A stretch of 64,000 nt of DNA, taken from assembly GCA_002077045.2 (NCBI GenBank), contig KZ111141.1, forward strand, positions 2,440,620 to 2,504,619, written 5' to 3'. Position numbers and translations under genes: made by a program. Below are positions 52,799-63,040 of the stretch, piece after piece. Within the stretch, counting starts at the first letter, position 1; every line of letters starts with the position of its first letter. This DNA is from Rachicladosporium sp. CCFEE 5018 (taxonomy: Eukaryota; Ascomycota; Dothideomycetes; Cladosporiales; Cladosporiaceae). Below the pieces are notes generated by a model. It did no database searches. It saw only the letters and a list, made by a program, of their open reading frames with translations, and had not been told where the DNA came from.

Positions 52799-53618
52799 NN
52801 NNNNNNNNNNNNNNNNNNNNNNNNNNNNNNNNNNNNNNNNNNNNNNNNNNNNNNNNNNNNNNNNNNNNNNNNNNNNNNNNNNNNNNNNNNNNNNNNNNGC
52901 CTGCATGAGCTCATCTTCGGCCGTGAGATCGAAGTGGAACTGCCTGACATTGATGACCAAATCGTGAAACGCCTGCGTGGCATCTTCAGCCTCCTGCTTC
53001 GATTGGCGTAGAGTCTCGCCCAGATCAGCAGTAGTCTCAGCAAGGATCTTGTGCAAGTGAAGCTGCTCATCCTTCTCGATCTCGCCGCGAACGGCATGAC
53101 AGAGGCTGACTGCATTTTGGCGGGAGTTTGAATAGCTGGTCCACCATTGGGCACGAGTCTCCAGTGCGCTACGACAGATATCCAAATCGCGACCAGTGGT
53201 AGCTTCGTACACTGGGTAGTTGACAGTCGAATGAAAGGGACCTTGAGCGGTGAGCTTACCGAGTAAGCCCTTCTTCTTGGCGTTTTGCTCGGTGGGGATG
53301 AATGCTGTGCATTCCGGAGGGAAAGATGCCTTGACCTCCGCGATCTCGCAAATGGCAAAGCGGGTGGCAAAGATTGACTTCGCCTCATCGAGAACAGTGT
53401 CAGGTCCTCTAGGGTTAGTATTGTCTTCAGCTTCGGCAGTGGTGTCCATGGAGGCGCATGAGTGGAGAAGTGCAGAAGCGGCCATCTTGTTGCAAGATGG
53501 CAGCGTCTCCACGGACTGGAAGGTTTGCAGGGCGCGCTTGAGGGAGTCAGGTACATAAGAGCCATCTCCCAGGTAGCGGTCGTAGTCGATGCTGGGATTG
53601 TTGTGGCGCATGAAAGAT
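52079..53618. repeat. 720-bp direct repeat flanking gap 2 (probable assembly overlap)
   Basis: 52079-52798 and 52899-53618 align without indels. The first 427 bp are identical, also to 10089-10515. The remaining 293 bp differ at five sites, the first at 52506/53326. Confidence 0.9.
52799..52898. other. Assembly gap, 100 N
   Basis: Placeholder gap. The flanking contig ends overlap by 720 bp, so the real distance is probably negative or the join is wrong. Confidence 0.99.
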
Positions 53619-53773
53619 CGAGAGAGGTCTAGACTGCGTCAGCTCAAGCGCAACAATGTAAGACTCAACTTGTACCGACCATACTGACCACCCTGATCAG
53701 AGAGAAGTGCAGCTTGGCCACACTGCACCAAGTATGAGGCATAGCAGCCAAGCGCTAGGAGTGTCGATAACAT
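52899..53773 (-). CDS. KAR5: KAR5 5' part with signal-peptide exon
   Basis: Exon 1 is 53676-53773. It starts MLSTLLALGCYASYLVQ, a hydrophobic secretory signal, as expected for an ER/nuclear-envelope protein. It is joined by a 42-nt intron (GTACAAG...GAGCTGACGCAG) to exon 2 beginning at 53633, reading GRLDLSRSFMRHNN. Exon 2 continues to the contig start at 52899 through the Cys-rich region. Its sequence differs from the other contig at five sites (for example FQSVETLPS against FKSAETLPS), so it may be the 5' end of copy A rather than of copy B. It is divergent from ribosomal protein L6, 431 bp away. Confidence 0.82.
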
Positions 53774-54204
53774 CGCAATGTTGATCGAACAGACCTCGGG
53801 GTATGGCGCTTACTGATCGTCGTCGTCGTCGCACTGTTAGCTCAAAGTCAATATCAAGTACCAAATGTTGATGAGTTTGCAGTCGATCATTGTAGAGAAC
53901 CGACATATCTGTAGCCCAACAGGCAGCATCTCAATGCTTATGCAGGTCCCACTCATCACCTGTGTTGAACATGTGAGAGGCAAGACGTTCATTGAACGGA
54001 GTGAAGCCGCGGTGTTGCACGTGAGATCACACGTTTGATGTTGCTGCTGGATCGAAGACGCATCAAGAGACGAGATGAAGTGTGAGCGGACAGAAATGAG
54101 GACAGACTTTCTCCCGACACGAAAGTAGGACAAGATCACGCTTCAGCATTGAACTTCATCTCCGTATCGCCTACACCTCGCCTCACTTTCAGAACATCCA
54201 CACT
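53774..54204. other. Divergent promoter region, KAR5 / mitochondrial L6
   Basis: 431 bp. Both promoters are expected. No RNA gene or repeat is recognised. Confidence 0.5.
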
Positions 54205-55031
54205 ATGGCCTCCCAGCACTGCGCCCTCACCTCGCGCGCTCTCTGGTCCACCTTCGTACCCGTCCGCACAAGCTCCCTCACCCTCCCGACCTTCCTGCTC
54301 CCCTCGCTCGGCCACCGCTCGAACTTCGGCACCACCACCCCCGCCCGCTCGAAGATCGGCAGCGCACCCCTTTCACTACCCCCAGACGTCACCTTCACAA
54401 TCACACCCACCTCCGCCACCTCCGCAAGTCGAACATCACCTCGAAATGCCGCCGGCAGTTCAGTCGAGATCGCCGGTCCTCAGGGCAAGTTGTTGCTCAG
54501 TATACCGAGCTACATGAGTGTCGACGTGGACGAGGAGAAGCGGACGCGCACGCTGAGGATCCAGGATGCGGATGAGAGGAAGCAGAGGGAGATGTGGGGT
54601 GAATGGCCTCATATGTCGCGGAGCGTAGGTGAACCTTATAATTAACACGTGCAACAGGTACAGTGAGGGCCTACCTAGCAAACCACATTCTCGGCGTGAG
54701 CGAAGGCCACACCGCAATTCTCCGGCTCGTGGGCGTAGGCTACCGAGCTACGCTCGAAAATAAAGCCATTACGAAGTCACCGGCGTACGAGGGGCAGAAA
54801 TTTGTGTCACTTAAGGTTGGCTACTCGCACCCTATTGAGCTGGGTATTCCAGTCGGAGTGAAGGCTAGCACGCCGCAGCCAACGCGCATTTTACTGGAGG
54901 GCGCGGAGAGGGAGGTAGTGATGCAGTTCGCAGCTGAGATCAGGGCGTTGCGGAAACCTGAGCCGTACAAGGGGAAGGGCATCTTCGTGAACGGAGAGAC
55001 CATCAAGTTGAAGGCGAAGAAGATCAAGTAG
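54205..55031 (+). CDS. MRPL6: Mitochondrial large-subunit ribosomal protein L6 (bL6m)
   Basis: Exons 54205-54598 and 54658-55031 (59-nt intron) give 255 aa. The N-terminus is Ser/Thr/Arg-rich without acidic residues, a likely mitochondrial presequence. The L6 fold follows: VEIAGPQGKLLLSIP, then ILRLVGVGYRATLE, VSLKVGYSHPIEL and the end signature EPYKGKGIFVNGETIKLKAK. That end motif and the length fit bacterial-type L6 imported into mitochondria rather than cytosolic uL6. The start is the ATG at the head of the presequence. Confidence 0.93.
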
Positions 55032-55110
55032 CGGCATTCAAGGCGCGAGTGTAGCATCAGTGTACATTTATGCAACCCTTTACACCACGCGCGACTATAA
55101 CGTGCTCACC

Positions 55111-56906
55111 TCAGCGCAGCAGACTCCTCCTCCTCCCTTCCTCTTCACTCTTGCCACCGCCCACAATGCCCACTACAATATCATCGCGCGCATCCAACGC
55201 CACTTGTGGTCCAACATACCCATGCTTCCGTTTCCACAGATACCACCCGGTCAACAACACCGTAATCCCACCAACCATCACACTAGCATAATTCATCCCC
55301 AAAGCCGTGACCGGCATCGAGAACGGAAAGCAGTAGATCACATTGAACACAATGATATACGTGCTCGCAATTCCCAAAGCAATCTCGCCCCAGGGACTCG
55401 GCATCCAGAAAGGTCCTGGCTTGATGTTCTTCCTTCTGGTCAACAGATGTGGTAGCAGAGCAGAGAGGTAGGACAGCGTCGTCATGATCGCGAAAGAGCC
55501 AACGATGGCGTTGAAAGCCGTCGCACTGCCAATGTAGACGCACCCTAGCACCAAGATCCCCGCGATGACGACGAGCTGGGCGTTGAATGGGTTCTTCCAG
55601 CGTGGGCTCACCTTACGGAGCCAGTGCGATGCGGGTGTCGCGTCGTCGCGAGCTAGCGTCCACAGCATGCGGCCGCAGACTACTTGACAGCCTGGAATGG
55701 TGATCAGGAAGTTGACCAAGAAGAGGATTAGGAGAGCTGTGGTGCCGGCGTTGGAGCGGGTGGCTTGTTGGTAGATCGCCGCTAGGGGGAGAGAGACGAT
55801 GTTCGTCGCGAAAACGTCGTCTAGGGAGGTGATGCTGTAGAGGATGGCGGTGAAGAAGCAGAATGTCGATAGGAGGCCAATGATGATCTGGGCTGCGATT
55901 CCTTTGGGAACGTTCACTCGTGGATTAGGCATCTCTTCGCACATGTGGCAGACGCCATCAGGGGTACCGACTGTGAAAGCGCCGTTCAGCATGCCCATCA
56001 GGAAGACGAAGCCATTGCTTGACCAGCCTGTAAGGTTCTGGAAGTCGGACCAGACAAACGAGTTGGTTGCGTAGCCGGCGCCAGTGCGAGAGGGCATGAT
56101 GGCGCAGACCATTGTCGAAATAAAGACGATGAGCATGCAGAGCATGCCACACGCCGAGGCAGCGCGGGCAAGGTACTTTTGGCCGAACAGGACGAGGGAG
56201 CCATCAATGGCTGTGATGCCTAGATAGGCGATCTGGAAGTCCTAGTCAGCATTGTGGTATCCATGCTAAGATGCTGATAAACTTACGAAGACGTGCCATC
56301 GCTCTGGCACGTATTCCGGGTGGTACAGTGCATACACAGCTACGGCGACGTTCGCGCCAGGCAGTGTGACTGCAGCTGCGCCGAAGACCCATGCAATGCC
56401 TGGCAGATGATCAGAGTACTCCATGACGTTCACGTGCCTATAGTTTCACTCACCATTGAACCAGCCGCCGTACCAGGACAGCACGCGGCCATATTTCGGG
56501 CCGCCGGTCACGGACGCCCAGTGGTAGACATTCGCAGACGATGGGATCGCGGATGCCAGCTCGGCGAGTCCAAGGCAGATGAAGGCGTAGAAGAAAGCTG
56601 CCGCGAGCAGACCGTAGAGCACGCCAGGTCCTCCGCCGTTGTATAGAGCAATGACAAGAGTGCCACCGCCAGCACCCCAAGCGTTATTCGAGATAATGCC
56701 TGTTACATGGTACGGATCAGCACGGTCGTTACTTCATAATAGCAGCAAAGCGAATTCAGCTCACCTACAGCACACACGCTAAGCATGCCGAAGGATCGGT
56801 CGAGCTCCTGGGCGTGGCCAGATACATTGATAATTTCGCCCTCTTCCGCAATGCCTGCCTCATATCTCGGCGAGTCGTCCACCGTCTTCTTCTCGTCGCC
56901 ACTCAT
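55111..56906 (-). CDS. Amino-acid/GABA/choline-type permease (APC superfamily)
   Basis: Four exons (56765-56906, 56454-56699, 56287-56399, 55111-56232) with introns of 65, 54 and 54 nt give 540 aa. The start MSGDEKKTVDD leads into a cytosolic tail with a Glu-rich stretch. About 12 membrane helices follow, the first near NAWGAGGGTLVIALYNGGGP. LAELASAIPSSANVYHW and MCEEMPNPRVNVPKGIAAQI are typical of the fungal amino acid/choline (HNM1/GABA) permease group. It should import a nitrogenous compound across the plasma membrane; the substrate cannot be told. Convergent with L6. A Zn2Cys6 regulator lies upstream on the same strand. Confidence 0.9.
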
Positions 56907-57718
56907 CGCGTCGGAGTAGCTGAAGTCAAGTACAATGAGACGCGACGAAGGAAAAGAAAACTACGATACATGTAGAGATGGAGATAGTAGACCGAGACGA
57001 AACGACACTGCCGCTCCACACGCCCGCGTCAGAAACACCCAATGCCTAGACCTATCTCTCGGCACTGATGCGGCATCGCTACAATATGCTCAATCTCTAG
57101 ACCAGATACGCCGCAGCGGGAGCTCACAAGAGTCCACACAGTGATTTCGCTCCAATGAAATTTCACCGAGGCTGCAGTGACATGCCTACACCGCGCAACA
57201 GTTCCACCGCATCGATGTACGCCTCGCCATCGATACGCATGCAAGATGCGTAGAGTTCGCGATGAGATTCGCAGGGGCGTGCGGTTGAGATAAGAGATAT
57301 CAGATTTACGTGGAAAGTAATCTAAGAGGCAGGAGCAAACGGGCCGCGCCTTCTGCGCTAGAACGAAAGGGGAACTCGAGATCAACGATAGGGCAATCTA
57401 GATCCGACCTGGATCAAGATGCTGAAGCTGGAAACTTGCTCTGCGAGATACGAAGCGATGGAGTTTAGCATCGGTAGAGTATACCTTCATGCTTCCAACG
57501 CAGGGTGATGGACGGGTTCCCTCCATGGATCTTGTCCAGATATTATGCGCGTTGCAGTGTGAACTGATTGAGGGGGGTATCTGTCATTATACATCGTCAC
57601 ATCGGGCACCTTCATCTGTAACCTTCGCTCGAACTGGCATCTGCTGTCTCCCACGGATTGGACCCCCGGTGGGCCACATGGCATCCTCCTATCCGTCCGC
57701 CATAAGTCCAGGCTCATG
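56907..57718. other. Permease promoter and transcription-factor 3' flank
   Basis: 812 bp between two leftward genes. Some frames are open but lack coding character. No RNA gene is recognised. Confidence 0.45.
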
Positions 57719-59914
57719 CTATTGGAAGGCTGTCATATTGGGGAAGAAGAACGTATTTTCTAGCTGGTCGTTGGGGCCAGCGAAGTCGGTCATGATCTGT
57801 TCCCAGTCGCCCCAACTTGGGTCGATTGAGAACGTGTCCCAAGCACCAGGCTGAGCCATGTAGTCTAGCGTGTTCGCCCCTTGACTCGTCATAGCCGGGT
57901 CAAATGACATTGGCTCTGCACCAGCCATAGTGGCCGGAATGGCTCCAGCGGTGGCAGGTATGGGATCATGCATCGTCATCTTCTGCAGAGAAGGATCCAG
58001 CTCCATTGACTTGTCCGTAGAGCCTGGCCTCCAGCCGCCCGCATTGCGGTAATTCAGCGCTTTGCGGTATAGCCTCTCGATTGGTTTCCACAGCATGCCC
58101 TCCTTACTGTCTGCAATAAGGGGCATCCACCGCGCGTATTGTCGGTCGACGTAGTACCATGCTTGTTCTGCCAGAGGGGTACCTCGGACAGAGCAAAGAC
58201 CCGCCAGGGCGACGGCGACCGGAACCCACTGCACCCAGATCATCCATCTCCACCTTTCGGCTTCTGGATCCTCGTACATGCGTTCAGACGCCCTCAGATT
58301 ATCGATTGCAGCTTGTAGCACGAAGTTAGAGTCCAAACGAGGTGGCGTGAAAGTCGTGGAGACTTGTAGTGGTCTCAGAGCACGGAGGACACAACTCGCA
58401 CTGATAGAACTTCCAGTGATTTGAAGAAAGCGCTGGAAAGGATCCGAGACATCGCAATACTGCATGTACTTGTCACGAATCTCGGCATCAAAGTCGAGGG
58501 CGACCTGGTGACGGAGCTCCCACGTCGTTCCACTCGGTTGTACGTCGACATGGGACAGACTGTCCCCGACCGATACAGCTGTGAATGCCATTAAGGCAAA
58601 AGACATCTCTGTATGACATTCGGTGTAGTGGGGAATCTTCTCGGACTGCTCATCCCAGTCATCATTATTGGCATGAGGAAAAGGCACGCTGAAGTCGCTG
58701 GTAGCAATAAGTGGGCGACTGCCTCTGTCGGTTGCCAGGAAAACATCGAGATATCGTATACGATGAAATAAGCGTCGACGAAGTTCTCGATCGAAGGGCG
58801 AACGAGAAGAGTCTTCGTGATACATCCCTGTCGCTGCTGCCAGGCGCACCAGAACGGCAGTCAACGTCCAGATGCGTCTTGAAGAATCGCTAGCACGTGC
58901 GCAGGTCTATTGCACTGTCAGTCCGGTCCATACAGCCTTTTGTGCAAAATGCATCGATGAGATAGCCGCTTACAAGGTATGTGCAGAAGCCTTGTAATAG
59001 CGCGAAGTCCGTGGTGTTGAGTAGCTCGGCTTGAGCAAGCGAGATATCCACTAGACGCCGATGGTGATCAAGAGCTTCTATTCGCGACTTCCCAAGCATC
59101 TTCAGACATTCCTGATCACTCATAGCCGTCACAGCGCCGAACCACACTATACGTTTCAGGGCAAGATTGGACGGCGATTCCGGACTCTGACCAAGGTAGT
59201 CAGCACCGTGAAGCATGAAGGCACTCAATGTCGGCCGATTGAAGATCTTGAGAATTCGCTCTACACCATCCATAAATGCATGGAAAAGCGCATCGCTCGT
59301 TTCAGGTGGCAAATCTTGCAAAGCTCCAGGCATAACATAGACACGACCGGGCGGACAGACGAGCATGTCATACTCCAGAGAGGGCGATGGATTGGCTGTC
59401 GTTCCCGACGGCGATACTACGTCTTTCGATCCGGACTCAGGCGTGTCGCCGTCGTTGTCATCCTCAAGAGCATCGCGCAGACCTTGCACTTCTGTCGACA
59501 GCACAGACCAGAAGGAACTCGCAACGAACCGGTTCACGGCTGGTGGCGCACCTGGCTTGTCTTGGGCACAGGGCAGATCGCGTTGCTCTGGGGCATGAGG
59601 CTCCACCACAGCATCGGCAGGACCGCCTTCACCGCTCAGACTTTCCACAAGACTCTCAAGCTTCGATATGCGACTTCGTAGCTCGCCGTCGACTGCTCGC
59701 TTGCCGGCATGTCGTACACGTTGCTTCCGTGAACTAGGTACGCAATGCAAGTTCGATTTGATGCATTGCCCGCACACTGGACCAGTCTGCTACCTTATCA
59801 GCTTGAAGGATACTTGGCTTTGATCTTGACACTGACTCTGTCACACTTGATCTTCTTCCTCTGACAAGGCTGACACGCAAGACGACCGTGCGCTGATTCG
59901 TAGCCGTTGCTCAT
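57719..59914 (-). CDS. Zn2Cys6 fungal-specific transcription factor
   Basis: Exons 59837-59914, 58974-59786 and 57719-58906 join in frame to 692 aa. Introns are 50 nt (donor GTCAGT) and 67 nt (GTAAGC...ACTGAC...ATAG). The DNA-binding cluster is split by intron 1: ACQPCQRKKIKCDR then TGPVCGQCIKSNLHC, which gives all six Cys at normal spacing. A heptad region follows (LRSRISKLESLVESL), then the fungal transcription-factor middle domain with LLQGFCTYLTCARASDSSR and RIWTLTAVLVRLAAATG. The tail is Met/Pro/Ala-rich and may activate. It is a nuclear regulator, and the neighbouring permease may be a target (inference from position only). Confidence 0.92.
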
Positions 59915-60287
59915 CGATCTGTCCATCGTAACCGTCACTCATGCACAGCGGTGATGCACGAGAGGATACCGGGTCGATGCTGAGCTGATTGTGACATACA
60001 TTCGTGTCAGGCTGTTATGATTATGAGGTACAGAAAGAGAATGCGAGGCAGCATTAACGGAGATCATGACTGTCATGGACTGGACTGGCTTAGGTAACAA
60101 GGTTTACTTTAAGCTCTGTCCCTGCCTCCACATGCCGAGCGCCGAATGTCCGATCTAGTCGCGTCTCGACTCCACGACACGCGAGAAAGATATAGAAGAT
60201 AGCAATTCGCATAGCCTCTAGCTCGACGACTTACCGTTGAACGACGGCTCAGTATCTTTCCTCCGATCATACGTAATCAGATACACA
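59915..60287. other. Divergent promoter region
   Basis: 373 bp between the transcription factor (-) and the Rsm1-like gene (+). Nothing further is recognised. Confidence 0.5.
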
Positions 60288-61721
60288 ATGCATGATTCTC
60301 TCACAACGACCAAGCGCAAGTTCCACAAGCTGCTCGACAGCATCAATGCCTCATCAAACACTTTTCCATCACCAGACGGAGATGGCAATGCCACCGTAAT
60401 CCCCCTCACCGCCCGCCAACGCCTCGATGCCGCGAGTGAGCGCGCCAAGAAGCGAGTTCGCACAAGCACGTCCACCACTTCGCTCACATCAACGTTCAGC
60501 CCAGACATAGGCCGAAAAAGCTACACTCCAGCGTCATCACTGTCAAGGAAGATCTTGATTCCAAGAAGCATGGCGAGTCGAAAAAGTGGCTCGAAGCTTG
60601 ACGACAAGGAACTGCCAAACTTCTCGCCATGGTCACACGAGCAGTTCCTCGCGCGATTGAAGACGTTCAGTAAAGTAAGCTACTGGCAGCCAAGGCCTGC
60701 CGCGATCGGTGAGCTCAAGTGGGCAAAGCAAGGATGGCAGTGCGTAGATGTGAATACAGTCGCATGCAAGGGTGGATGTGAAAGGAGGAGGGTGGTGAAG
60801 CTTGAGCGGGCTGCGACTGGAGGAGCAAATCATGCCGTGAATGAAGAAGAGGACGATGAGGATGACGACGAAGGCGAGGCTGATGCAGAGGACCTCGAAA
60901 CAGCCTTAGTGCAGCGCTATGCGGATGAGATCACAGATGGACATGCACCTCATTGCATGTGGCGGCGGGCTGGCTGCAATAACGACATCTACCGTCTCTC
61001 CCTTGTTCGACCTGTGATCTGGCAGCCAGCACTCCGCGCACGCTACATCTCTCTACTGCAAATTGCCGAGTCAATCAAGAACGTCGCGATCCGATCCCTA
61101 CCACGAGACGACTCAGCTCTTCTACCGCCTGGGAAGCTGGCTGACGAGCTGCCAGCCAATGTCCTCAGCTCACCCGACGCGGACCAAACACTCAAGTGCA
61201 CAGCCCTTGACATTGCTCTCCACGGCTGGCGCGGCGACTCAGAGCTAGACATAGATCTCTTACATTGCGACGCTTGCTTTCAGCGAATCGGATTATGGAT
61301 GTACCAGCCTGGCTATGTACCGGGTCGTGGCGTCCTGTCAGCCGAAGATGATGACGGAGTTGAGCCGGAGCAGGCAACGATCAATCTGCTGGAGATGCAT
61401 CGTATGCATTGTCCATGGCAGAACGCGCGAAGTCAGGCTGCGAGCGGTACGTTCGAAGGCATGAATGCTAGTCAAATTCTGAACAGGGTGGTGTCGACTT
61501 ATGCAAGGGAGCAGAGGCGGAGATCGGAGCAGAATGGGAAGGATGATGAGGGCGATGTAGAGAGCACAGATCCCAATGGCGGAGCAGTCAACGACAGCGA
61601 TGTACTGAAGAAGCCCAGCGCTGCTGAGATCGATCAGATGGACAAAGAAAGGGAGTCGAAGCTTAGGAAGCTGAAGCGATTGTTCACTGTTCACCGATCG
61701 TCGAAAGTGGTGGCGAAATGA
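60288..61721 (+). CDS. C3HC zinc-finger protein, Rsm1/NIPA-like
   Basis: 477 aa from MHDSLTTTKRKFHKLLDSI, a typical start for this family; an in-frame upstream Met at 60237 adds 17 unlikely residues. The C3HC half-domain reads NFSPWSHEQFLARLKTF, YWQPRPAAIGELKWAKQGWQ, then CVDVNTVACKGGC and the zinc His/Cys in GHAPHCMWRRAGC. The second (Rsm1-type) half carries LLHCDACFQRIGLW and MHRMHCPWQN. An acidic insert of about 30 residues sits between the first Cys group and GHAPHC. Yeast Rsm1 acts in mRNA export and animal NIPA is an F-box-like protein. The location is probably nuclear. No introns. Confidence 0.85.
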   Translation: MHDSLTTTKRKFHKLLDSINASSNTFPSPDGDGNATVIPLTARQRLDAASERAKKRVRTSTSTTSLTSTFSPDIGRKSYTPASSLSRKILIPRSMASRKSGSKLDDKELPNFSPWSHEQFLARLKTFSKVSYWQPRPAAIGELKWAKQGWQCVDVNTVACKGGCERRRVVKLERAATGGANHAVNEEEDDEDDDEGEADAEDLETALVQRYADEITDGHAPHCMWRRAGCNNDIYRLSLVRPVIWQPALRARYISLLQIAESIKNVAIRSLPRDDSALLPPGKLADELPANVLSSPDADQTLKCTALDIALHGWRGDSELDIDLLHCDACFQRIGLWMYQPGYVPGRGVLSAEDDDGVEPEQATINLLEMHRMHCPWQNARSQAASGTFEGMNASQILNRVVSTYAREQRRRSEQNGKDDEGDVESTDPNGGAVNDSDVLKKPSAAEIDQMDKERESKLRKLKRLFTVHRSSKVVAK

Positions 61722-61970
61722 CCCGATGCCACCATCGCTTGTCTGGGCTTGCAAATCTGCTGCAGCGCCTGTTGTGGACACACGAACTGCGGAGCTGCAA
61801 TATGGCAATATGCTGAACCCAGGCTTTGTGATTGGAAGACCACGCAAGTGCCAACATCAGCCTCTCCGTGGAATGGCCTGGACGAGGTCAAGTGCCGCGG
61901 TCGAGTCAGTGGTACTTTTGGAGCTTCGCGATGGGAACGGACTTGGCTATGACGACTGCTATACCCCTCG

Positions 61971-63040
61971 CTAGAGCATCATCCGATAGTTCAGATCAGT
62001 CTCAGCATCCACAGAAAGCTGAGGAACTTGGGTATACCTCCCCTGCAAGATCTGCCGCGTATTCTGCAATACCTGCAAATAGCTCTGCCCCGTGCCGAAT
62101 TGCTTGATGCTCTCCAAGAACGCCCAACTCATAGCTCCCACATGACTCCCCGCAATCGCCGCGTCAGCACTCGTCTGGTCATCCCTACAGCCGCTGTACA
62201 TGAAGACGCTTCTCGGACCTTCGTCACGATACTCCTCTGCGAAGCCCTCAGCCTGGCCGAGGCCATACTGATCTTGTTCTTCTCGGTGCGTGAGAGAGCG
62301 GAAGAACGACGTAGCGCCTGCTAGGAGGTGCTGGCCTTCACGAATCGAGTTCATGCCGTAGCCGCCTTGGATGAGATTCGAGGCCTCGCTCACGAGCTGG
62401 ATGCCCATCTTCACGTTGCTGAGCATGGAGACGTTGCCCTCTGAGTCAGAACGGTAGACGAAAGGGAGCTCGACGGCGGAGCCGGAGTGGCAGCAATCGA
62501 AGATGATGAAGAGCGAGCTGTTACGAGGCATGGCTGTGACCAGGGTGTGGTGGAGATCGCCGGAACGGATTTGGCCACGCGTCTCGAAGTCTACGGGCAC
62601 GATTGTGTCGTCGAGGCCTGTGCTGCGATAGTCGTCTTCGTCGTCGGGGACTTGACCGCCGTGGCCAGAGTAGTGGAGGAAATTCGTAGTGCCAGGTTCG
62701 GAAACGAGCCATTGCATTGCGGCTATGATGTTATGACCATTGGGCCAGAAGGGACCTCGAGGGTCGGTCCGGCTGTCATGGCGCATAATCACTTGAGAGC
62801 GTTGGTCTGTCGGGTAGTTCATGGCCGTGAGGAATTCCTGCATGTTAGAGACGTCCTGGTGGCATCCTTGAAGTGCGTGTTGGCCTACAAGTTGGGTCAG
62901 TGAGCTGGATACATGGACGGTTCAATCAGACTCAGAGACGACGTACTCCCGACATAGTTGATGCCGATCATGAGTGATTTCCTCCGTGGTCCTCTGGGCG
63001 GTATTGCTCGCTCTTCGTACTCCTCCTCGTAGGAAGGCAT
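61971..63040 (-). CDS. Type I metacaspase
   Basis: Exons 62947-63040 and 61971-62884 (62-nt intron, branch CACTGAC) give 335 aa. The start MPSYEEEYEERAIPP is followed by KSLMIGINYVGSQHALQGCH. The catalytic dyad is His in FLHYSGHGGQVPD and Cys in FIIFDCCHSGSA. DDTIVPVDF and the C-terminal MYSGCRDDQTSADA complete the p20/p10 parts. The Pro/Gln-rich prodomain usual in fungal type I metacaspases is nearly absent: only about 23 residues precede the fold. Either it is a prodomain-less form or an upstream exon has been missed. The enzyme is a Ca-dependent Arg/Lys-specific protease of stress and protein quality control. Confidence 0.9.

Noticed and set aside
51016..53565. A single 849-codon frame through gap 2
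   Set aside because: Its first part is the wrong frame of KAR5, linked only because the N run is arbitrary in length.
58890..58915. Apparent frameshift in the Zn2Cys6 gene near 58895
   Set aside because: A 67-nt intron (58907-58973) joins CTYL to TCARASDSSR in frame, giving the normal fungal transcription-factor motif.
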